11,442 bases of DNA, taken from the NCBI GenBank assembly GCA_026986055.1, contig JALSPH010000138.1, positions 1 through 11,442 of the forward strand. The letters run 5' to 3'. The position numbers and the translations under genes are program-made. Below are positions 6,620 to 11,442 of the stretch, in pieces. Every line of letters begins with the position of its first letter. Position 1 is the first letter of the stretch. The stretch is from Campylobacterales bacterium. GTDB lineage: Bacteria > Campylobacterota > Campylobacteria > Campylobacterales > Hydrogenimonadaceae. The notes beneath the pieces are model-generated. The model was not told where the DNA came from. It made no database searches and worked only from the letters and a program-made list of their open reading frames with translations.

Positions 6620-6652
6620 AGTTTTTAATTTTTAACTTTTAGTTTTTAATTT
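6620..6652. repeat. AT-rich direct repeat before the permease stop
   Basis: AGTTTTTAATTT occurs at 6620-6631 and again at 6641-6652, a 21-base period, with a related TTTTTAAC between them. Every base is A or T apart from rare G and C. The second copy overlaps the permease stop codon by two bases. On the plus strand the T-runs could help terminate RNA coming from kdsB. Confidence 0.5.
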
Positions 6653-7454
6653 AAGTCAAAACCTCTTTCTGGTTTGTTTTGGTCTGAAGGAAGTCGGAGA
6701 TCTGCATAAGAGAAAAAGTGACGAGAAAGATCAGAAGACCCGGGAAAAAGCTTATCCACCACGCTATCTCCATAACCTCTTTACCTTCACTTATAAGACT
6801 TCCCCAGCTCATCTGAGGCGGGCTTATTCCCAATCCCAGAAAGCTCAACGCACTCTCGCTGAGTATCGCCCCTCCGACCCCGAATGTGAAGCTTATGAAA
6901 AATATTGGAGCAAGCAGCGGTGCGAAGTATTTGAATACTATCTTGTAGCCAGGAACTCCTGCGATCTTTAAAATCTTGATATAGGGTTTCTCTCCTATCG
7001 AGAAGCTTTCCGCTCTTATCATTCTTCCCATAGTCATCCATCCGGTGATCGAAATAACGAAAATCAAAACCCATACGGAAGCCTCTATGTAACTTACGAG
7101 AGCCAGCAGTAGAAAGAATGTGGGAAAAGTCAAAAAGAGATCGACGACGACTATAAAGAGTTTGTCGACTCTCCCCCTGAACATACCGGCGGTAATCCCG
7201 GCTATGAGACCTATCATAGAGGCTATCAGTGCACTTCCTACGCCTATAGTCAACGAAACCCGACCACCATACATCAAGCGTGCCAGAAGGTCACGCCCCA
7301 ACCTGTCGGTACCGAGAGGATGGGTAGCAGAGGGGGGCATCAAAAGAGCGTCCGGATTTAGCTCGTAAGGGCTTGTCGTATAGAAGTGAGGACCGATAAA
7401 AGAGAAGAGAAAAAGCATCGCCAAAACAGCGACACTTACGCATGGGCATCTCAT
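6651..7454 (-). CDS. OppC/DppC-type ABC transporter permease
   Basis: This is a 267-residue inner-membrane permease of the peptide/nickel ABC importer family. It opens directly in membrane segment 1 (about 5-22), so the cytoplasmic N-terminal tail is very short. The family signature HPLGTDRLGRDLLARLMYGG is at 45-64. Further membrane segments lie near 68-90, 97-122, 127-146, 181-205 and 230-252. A degenerate ATPase-contact (EAA) loop lies around 155-180, with AGVPGYKIVFKYFAPLL. The C-terminal MSWGSLISEG and AWWISFFPG are typical. It starts three bases after the flgK stop, with no clear ribosome binding site, so it is probably coupled to flgK. The usual partners (binding protein, second permease, ATPases) are absent. 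Substrate unknown. Confidence 0.9.
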   Translation of the reverse strand: MRCPCVSVAVLAMLFLFSFIGPHFYTTSPYELNPDALLMPPSATHPLGTDRLGRDLLARLMYGGRVSLTIGVGSALIASMIGLIAGITAGMFRGRVDKLFIVVVDLFLTFPTFFLLLALVSYIEASVWVLIFVISITGWMTMGRMIRAESFSIGEKPYIKILKIAGVPGYKIVFKYFAPLLAPIFFISFTFGVGGAILSESALSFLGLGISPPQMSWGSLISEGKEVMEIAWWISFFPGLLIFLVTFSLMQISDFLQTKTNQKEVLT

Positions 7455-7457
7455 CTT

Positions 7458-9299
7458 CTACTGTTTGATTCCAAGAAGGGTCTGAATCATCTGATCTATA
7501 GTGGTTATCACCTTGGCGCTTGCGCTATATCCGGTCTGGTATTTCATGAGATTCGTCAACTCCTCGTCAAGATCGACTCTGCTGATGCTGTCGAATTCAT
7601 TCACGACGGCATTCAAAAGAGATTGTGAAGTCTCGGCGGTAGTGTGCGATGCGGCAGTTTTATCGGCCACTTCGGTGGCGCTCATTCTGAAAAAGCCGCT
7701 TAGAGTATCTTTAGAATATGGCTCTTGCGTACCGACGATATAAAAATCTATCTTATCATACTGAAGCTGAACCATTCCGTTTGCGACACTGTTGTCACCT
7801 GCGATGGGAGGGCCGTTTCCTGCAATTCTCGTCGGATTTTCGTCAAGATATCTGCTCAAATCTATATCTTTGGCGCTCTTTCCGTCGAAAAATCTCTCAA
7901 GCCCAAGCGCCCCCGCAAAGAGAGATCTATTTTCCGGATCGACCTCCTCTATCGAAAAGCGGTATCCCTGATCTTTCATGCCCGCTTTGAGAGAGATAGC
8001 GAAGTTACCCTGTGCATCGATAGAAGCGGCAACGAAATCATCTACATCGTTTGTGATCGTGTTGTCTCCGTTGTCGTCGACATCCGGCCTGTTTATGTCA
8101 TCGACAACATCCTGAAAGGTTCCGTTTAGCCCTATGTTTCGCTCGGCAACCACATTTCCGTTTATATCGTAAATTTTTACTTTGAACTGCTGTGTGCTGT
8201 CTATAGGTAAGGTAGAGTTCGATATCAGTAGATTTGGATCTACCGGAGTGTCGCTCAACATCGAATCTGTTGCATGCGAAGCATATATATTGTTTGTATT
8301 GACGATGAGTGACGAGGCGAAGCTGTCGAGTTTGTCGATAATCTGTTGAATATCTCCATTCATGAACTTTCCATACTCTTCACTGTAGTCGCTTCCTCTA
8401 AGCGAAAGAATCGCTCCAACCTTTCCGCCGTGTATATAGTTGGTTATATCAAACTTGACATAATCCTGACGCTGGTAGTAGATGTTGGAGTATGCAGTGC
8501 CGTCTCCCGCTTTGTCCAGAACAAGAGGATGGAAGGTCGCACCGTCGACAAAAGATGAGCCGCCTATACTTAGATGGTACTGATCCGTACTCTCTACATA
8601 GTTTGGATCAACGGTCATATCGGATTGCAACTCACCCTTCGTGACGGCAATATCTACCAGCTTACTTAGAGCAAGTTCTAGTTTGTCGCGCTGGTCGCGA
8701 AGGTCGTTTGCATTGTTTCCTGCCGTTTCGTTTGTATTTATCCTGACATTTATCTCTGCAATCTCTTTTCCGAGTCTGTTTATCTCGTCTATGGAGGTCT
8801 TTAGCTGCTCGTTCAATGAATCCTGTTTCTTTTGGAGAAGATCCCGAGTCTCTTTCACGACCGCAGAGAAATTTTTCGCCTGCTGAGCAAGATCGATCTT
8901 CAAAGAGCTGTCATCACTGTTTTTCGAGAAGTTGTTCCATGCATCGAAGAGGTTGGATAAACCGTTGTATATGCCGTTTTTATCGATTTCGGGAAAGTAT
9001 GTGGAGACTTCATCCATAACGCTTTGTCTGAAATTTGCATATTCGCTGCTGCTTGAAGAGCTTTTTAGCCTTTTGTAGACAAACTCGTCGTGAATACGGA
9101 CTATTTCGCTTATCTTGGCACCAAGACCTATATCTCCAGGCGTAGTATTCAGCGGCGTATTCGGCTCTATTACTACGCGCTGACGTGTATAGTCGGGGTT
9201 TTGGGCGTTGGCGATATTGTGACCGGTCGTGTCTATCGCTATCTGGGAAGTTTTAAGACCGCTGTATCCTATATTGAGTGCATTGAAGATGGAAGCCAT
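7458..9299 (-). CDS. flgK: Flagellar hook-filament junction protein FlgK (HAP1)
   Basis: FlgK is the first of the two proteins joining hook to filament; it is exported through the flagellar type III system. The 613-residue product has the rod/hook N-terminal motif IDTTGHNIANAQNPDYTRQR (about 22-41) and the matching C-terminal coiled segment NLMKYQTGYSASAKVITTID. These two ends form the D0/D1 helical core. The variable middle contains an Asp/Asn-rich stretch at about 404-420 (DVDDNGDNTITNDVDDF) that resembles a calcium-binding loop. The longest frame starts at a TTG two codons earlier; the ATG at 9299 is chosen for the GAGGG eight bases upstream and the usual N-terminus. It lies two bases after the flgN stop. 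Confidence 0.96.
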   Translation of the reverse strand: MASIFNALNIGYSGLKTSQIAIDTTGHNIANAQNPDYTRQRVVIEPNTPLNTTPGDIGLGAKISEIVRIHDEFVYKRLKSSSSSSEYANFRQSVMDEVSTYFPEIDKNGIYNGLSNLFDAWNNFSKNSDDSSLKIDLAQQAKNFSAVVKETRDLLQKKQDSLNEQLKTSIDEINRLGKEIAEINVRINTNETAGNNANDLRDQRDKLELALSKLVDIAVTKGELQSDMTVDPNYVESTDQYHLSIGGSSFVDGATFHPLVLDKAGDGTAYSNIYYQRQDYVKFDITNYIHGGKVGAILSLRGSDYSEEYGKFMNGDIQQIIDKLDSFASSLIVNTNNIYASHATDSMLSDTPVDPNLLISNSTLPIDSTQQFKVKIYDINGNVVAERNIGLNGTFQDVVDDINRPDVDDNGDNTITNDVDDFVAASIDAQGNFAISLKAGMKDQGYRFSIEEVDPENRSLFAGALGLERFFDGKSAKDIDLSRYLDENPTRIAGNGPPIAGDNSVANGMVQLQYDKIDFYIVGTQEPYSKDTLSGFFRMSATEVADKTAASHTTAETSQSLLNAVVNEFDSISRVDLDEELTNLMKYQTGYSASAKVITTIDQMIQTLLGIKQ

Positions 9300-9301
9300 A
9301 C

Positions 9302-9730
9302 TCAAACCCTCAGTTCAATGAGAGATGCGACCTTCGGACTTTTGTTCGTATAACCATCTTTTTCGATCGGGAGTATCTCTTCATACAACGAATTGTAGAA
9401 CTCGCCGACCGTGATGACGAATCTGGCGTAGTATCTGTTCAGGGAGTGGAGCTCTTCCAAATGCTCCCTAAGAAGCGTGAGCTTATTTTTTGTATCTTCA
9501 TCGAGAAGTTCGGAAAGTTCACTATCCGGATGGCTTTTAAGAAGCGAGCCGATCTCGTTGTCTATAAGAGCTTTCCTCTTTTCAAAAGAGTCCATTCTCT
9601 CCTCTTTCATCCCGATGCGTTCGAACATCGCATCGTGGCGGGCGAGTTTTATATCTTCTATATCCAAAGATGTCAGCTCTTTAAGGGCTACGAGATCCTC
9701 TATAGCCATCTGCAGATAGTTGGTCAACAT
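9302..9730 (-). CDS. flgN: FlgN-like flagellar export chaperone
   Basis: This is a 142-residue, mostly helical, charged protein in the position of FlgN, the cytoplasmic chaperone that holds FlgK and FlgL before export. Sequence motifs are weak: two long helices rich in Leu, Glu and Lys (SFEKRKALIDNEIGSLLKSH near 48-67 and LREHLEELHSLNRYYARFV), which is as expected for this poorly conserved family. The assignment rests mainly on size, helical character and its place between flgM and flgK, as in Campylobacter jejuni (from memory). The ATG has AAGGAAAG just upstream and follows the flgM stop by 12 bases. Confidence 0.8.
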   Translation of the reverse strand: MLTNYLQMAIEDLVALKELTSLDIEDIKLARHDAMFERIGMKEERMDSFEKRKALIDNEIGSLLKSHPDSELSELLDEDTKNKLTLLREHLEELHSLNRYYARFVITVGEFYNSLYEEILPIEKDGYTNKSPKVASLIELRV

Positions 9731-9742
9731 AAGCTTTCCTTG

Positions 9743-9943
9743 CTACTGGGGTTTGAGCTCCTGAGCCATTTTGGTAGCCGTAGCCCGAAGATCGATCTTG
9801 TACTGATCGTTCATGATCTGCTGCTTCAGCTCTTCTACACGACTCTGCTCTTTCATTTGCTCTTTTTCTACTGCCATACTCTCGTTCTTCTTCATATCGT
9901 TCATGATATTCGAAGCGTTGTTGGCACCTACATTTCTAATCAT
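9743..9943 (-). CDS. flgM: Anti-sigma-28 factor FlgM
   Basis: FlgM binds and holds back the flagellar sigma factor FliA until the hook is complete, then is exported or otherwise released. The product is only 66 residues, shorter than the enterobacterial protein but normal for Campylobacterota. It is hydrophilic and rich in Met, Lys, Glu and Asn. The likely sigma-binding helix is the C-terminal part, KIDLRATATKMAQELKPQ (49-66). The ATG has AAAGGA upstream. A sigma-28 type promoter and a TATAAT box lie in the 70-base gap before it. Identification relies on that promoter, the C-terminal helix and the position between flgJ and flgN. Confidence 0.84.
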   Translation of the reverse strand: MIRNVGANNASNIMNDMKKNESMAVEKEQMKEQSRVEELKQQIMNDQYKIDLRATATKMAQELKPQ

Positions 9944-9976
9944 TATGCATCCTTTGCTTTATATAGTATCTGTTTA

Positions 9977-10009
9977 ATTATACTATCGGCAAAATTGTAC
10001 ATTTATTAA
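9977..10009 (-). promoter_or_regulatory. Sigma-28 (FliA) promoter of flgM with adjoining TATAAT
   Basis: The minus strand carries GCCGATAG (9990-9983), seven of eight bases of the FliA -10 consensus GCCGATAA. Eleven bases upstream is TTAATAAA (10009-10002), a poor match to the TAAAGTTT -35. Directly after it TATAAT (9982-9977) could act as a vegetative -10. Together they would let flgM be made from FliA and basal RNA polymerase, in addition to the flgI operon transcript. Confidence 0.68.
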
Positions 10010-10013
10010 GGCC

Positions 10014-10292
10014 TCAACCAAATTTTTTTTCGGTTAGAAAGTTATAGAGAAGTTCACTGTAACCAAATGAGCCGCTGAGCTCTTTGCTTAACTGTTCATT
10101 TTGCATCGATCTGTATATTTTTCTGCCGGGATCTTTCGGCAACAGCGGATCTTCTGCACTTATGGCCTTGTCCAAAAGCATCTTCAAAATAATAGCTTCA
10201 AAAGCGTCCGTCTGCTCTTTGAGCTTATCCCTCTTTTTCGAGTCGAGAGTCGGAAGCGGTTGTTGATATTCATTAATATTTAAGTAGTCCAT
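10014..10292 (-). CDS. flgJ: Rod-binding protein (FlgJ N-terminal domain type)
   Basis: This 92-residue protein matches only the N-terminal rod-capping domain of FlgJ. Landmarks are EQTDAFEAIILKMLLDKAI (26-44), DPGRKIYRSMQNEQLSKEL (54-72) and a final helix ending in LTEKKFG. The muramidase half found in enterobacterial FlgJ is absent, as is usual in this phylum, where another enzyme must open the peptidoglycan for the rod. No signal peptide is seen; export goes through the flagellar system. The ATG at 10292 has AAGGAG seven bases upstream, overlapping the end of flgI, and the gene is 10 bases from it. Confidence 0.9.
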   Translation of the reverse strand: MDYLNINEYQQPLPTLDSKKRDKLKEQTDAFEAIILKMLLDKAISAEDPLLPKDPGRKIYRSMQNEQLSKELSGSFGYSELLYNFLTEKKFG

Positions 10293-10302
10293 CCATCTCT
10301 CC

Positions 10303-11364
10303 TTATATTATTTGCAGATCCGCATGGATCGCACCCGCATTTTTCATTGCTTCAAGTATCGAAATAATATCTTTCGGTGTTGCGCCGAGCTTTTTAAGTG
10401 ATCGGGCCAGGTTTGCTACAGTCGCAGCCCCGGGCTTTGTGACAAAAGCGTTTTGGTCGGGCTGAAGCTGGGTATCGATGCCGATATTGACGGCTGTAGT
10501 TCCCTTCTTAAGAAGCGGCAATCTCCTTCTCTCCTCTATCTTTATCGTAATATCTCCATGAGTGATCATTACCGGTTCCACCTCCACATCCACGCCCGAA
10601 ACTATCGTTCCCGTTCTTTCGTCTATGACGATTCTCTGTTTTGTTCTATAATCTATCGAGAGTTCGCCGATGCTTGCCAAAAACTCGACCATGCTAAGAG
10701 ATTTGGGCTTTTTGAGCCTGATGGTTCTGGAGTCGACGGCTACGGCTATCTTCTCTTTGTAGTAGCGGTTCAAAGTTCTCTGTATAGCGACCGCATTTTG
10801 GAAGTTCGACTCTTTCAGGCTCAATGTCGCACCTTTTTGTCCATAAAGATTGAAAGGAACCTCCTGTTCCACGAGTGCTCCTCCCGGAATCTTACCGGCC
10901 GTAGCGTGGTTTAAAGAGCCGGCCCCCCTGCCGTTTCTGCCGCCTATCGTGACGGAGCCTTGCGCCAAAGCATAAATTCGTCCATCGACCCCTTTCAAGG
11001 GTGTCATTAAAAGAGTTCCACCCTCTATAGATTTGGCATCTCCGATCGAAGAGACGACTACATCTATCTTGTCACCCTGTCTTGAAAAGGGTGGAAGAGT
11101 CGCAGTCACCACGACTGCCGCGACATTTTTGGATTTGATATCTTTTGGGTCGAGCTTTACGTTCATCGTCTGAAGCATGTTCGAGATGGTTTGAAGAGTG
11201 AATTTTGAGGTGGTACCGTCTCCGGTTTTGTTGAGTCCCACAACAAGACCGTATCCTATAAGCTGATTCTCTCTGACGCCTATGATATTGCTTATCTCTT
11301 TTATCTTCACTGCATGAAGAAGCAGCGGTAAAAGAAGAATGGAAACAAATATGGTACGTTTCAC
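10303..11364 (-). CDS. flgI: Flagellar P-ring protein FlgI
   Basis: FlgI builds the periplasmic P-ring around the flagellar rod. The 353-residue product starts with a Sec signal peptide (MKRTIFVSILLLPLLLHA, about 1-18) and continues with the highly conserved KIKEISNIIGVRENQLIGYG. Other family blocks are GLNKTGDGT, FTLQTISNML, VVVTATLPPF and KNVAAVVV, then GGTLLMTPLKGVDGRIYA and the C-terminal VTKPGAATVANLARSLKKLG. Length is normal. The start is GTG, with AAAGG seven bases upstream; an ATG overlapping it runs straight into TGA in another frame. It heads the flagellar operon, behind a sigma-54 promoter and a leader hairpin. Confidence 0.97.
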   Translation of the reverse strand: MKRTIFVSILLLPLLLHAVKIKEISNIIGVRENQLIGYGLVVGLNKTGDGTTSKFTLQTISNMLQTMNVKLDPKDIKSKNVAAVVVTATLPPFSRQGDKIDVVVSSIGDAKSIEGGTLLMTPLKGVDGRIYALAQGSVTIGGRNGRGAGSLNHATAGKIPGGALVEQEVPFNLYGQKGATLSLKESNFQNAVAIQRTLNRYYKEKIAVAVDSRTIRLKKPKSLSMVEFLASIGELSIDYRTKQRIVIDERTGTIVSGVDVEVEPVMITHGDITIKIEERRRLPLLKKGTTAVNIGIDTQLQPDQNAFVTKPGAATVANLARSLKKLGATPKDIISILEAMKNAGAIHADLQII

Positions 11365-11381
11365 ATGCCGCCTTTCGTCTG

Positions 11382-11400
11382 CCCCTCTATTTGAAAGGGG
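11382..11400 (-). promoter_or_regulatory. Leader hairpin of flgI
   Basis: CCCCTTT-CAAAT-AGAGGGG on the minus strand forms a 7-bp stem (one T-G pair) and five-base loop. It sits at about +10 to +28 of the predicted sigma-54 transcript and 17 bases before the GTG start. No T-run follows, so it is not a terminator. It may protect the 5' end of the RNA or affect translation. Confidence 0.45.
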
Positions 11401-11417
11401 AACCGTTTACGAAAGAC

Positions 11418-11436
11418 AAAGCAAATTTCGTTCCTA
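11418..11436 (-). promoter_or_regulatory. Sigma-54 (RpoN) promoter of the flgI operon
   Basis: The minus strand reads TAGGAACGAAATTTGCTTT. GG (11433-11434) and GC (11421-11422) have the required 10-base spacing, and TTGCTTT matches the Campylobacter -12 form. The predicted start near 11409 leaves a 45-base leader. It differs from the flgH site mainly in the spacer (AAAT for ATTT). Confidence 0.8.
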
Positions 11437-11442
11437 ACTTAC

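Noticed and set aside
6434..6628. 64-codon frame within the repeat region after kdsB
   Set aside because: It starts inside kdsB and its codons are made from the inverted repeat and AT-rich tail. It has no ribosome binding site and no recognisable product.
9446..10009. 187-codon plus-strand frame opposite flgN, flgM and the flgM promoter
   Set aside because: It is antisense to three well-supported flagellar features, and its Leu/Phe-rich product reflects complement codons of helical charged proteins.
10014..10292. flgJ as a truncated gene because the muramidase domain is missing
   Set aside because: Single-domain rod-binding FlgJ is the usual form in this phylum, and the next gene follows with a normal promoter gap, so there is no sign of a lost 3' half.
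1..11442. CRISPR array, tRNA or rRNA genes, insertion sequence, toxin-antitoxin or defence genes
   Set aside because: No regular spacer repeats, no cloverleaf-like segments, no transposase or nuclease frames; all frames of useful length are assigned or are shadows.

Overview
The window reads as a chromosomal segment of a motile, free-living member of the Campylobacterota (Epsilonproteobacteria). This rests on the gene order flgI, rod-binding flgJ, flgM, flgN, flgK; on the order methyltransferase, YkgJ-type protein, TPR lipoprotein, trpC; and on sigma-54 sites of the form GGAAC-N7-GCT. From memory, all three match Campylobacter jejuni. Base composition looks clearly less AT-rich than Campylobacter, which suggests an environmental lineage. 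The genus cannot be fixed from the sequence.

Layout, left to right. (1) 1-118: start of an unidentified minus-strand reading frame, behind a small hairpin. (2) 119-835: flgH, the L-ring lipoprotein, on the minus strand with its own sigma-54 promoter at about 890. (3) 914-2125: two plus-strand housekeeping genes, a GatB/YqeY-domain protein and a phosphoribosyltransferase. (4) 2165-5676: a tight minus-strand operon of tRNA1(Val)-type methyltransferase, Cys-cluster YkgJ-type protein, TPR lipoprotein, trpC and a small c-type cytochrome. Its first three junctions overlap. (5) 5722-6450: kdsB, divergent from that operon across a palindromic two-way promoter. (6) 6430-6653: a structured repeat region between the convergent kdsB and ABC permease genes. 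(7) 6651-11364: flgI-flgJ-flgM-flgN-flgK plus an OppC/DppC-type permease, all on the minus strand.

The flagellar genes together supply the L-ring (flgH), the P-ring (flgI), a rod-binding factor (flgJ), the anti-sigma-28 factor (flgM), a hook-junction chaperone (flgN) and the first hook-filament junction protein (flgK). The control sites are readable. Near-identical sigma-54 promoters precede flgI and flgH, and a sigma-28-type promoter sits in the gap before flgM. This would let FliA drive its own inhibitor inside a sigma-54 operon.

I see no new defence, mobile or biosynthetic system. Gene content is ordinary. The points worth a second look are in the non-coding DNA (overlapping promoters, leader hairpins, the 6430-6653 repeat) and the odd placement of a lone transporter permease directly behind flgK. 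Several starts were moved from the longest frame to a downstream codon with a better ribosome binding site (phosphoribosyltransferase, trpC, methyltransferase, kdsB, flgK).
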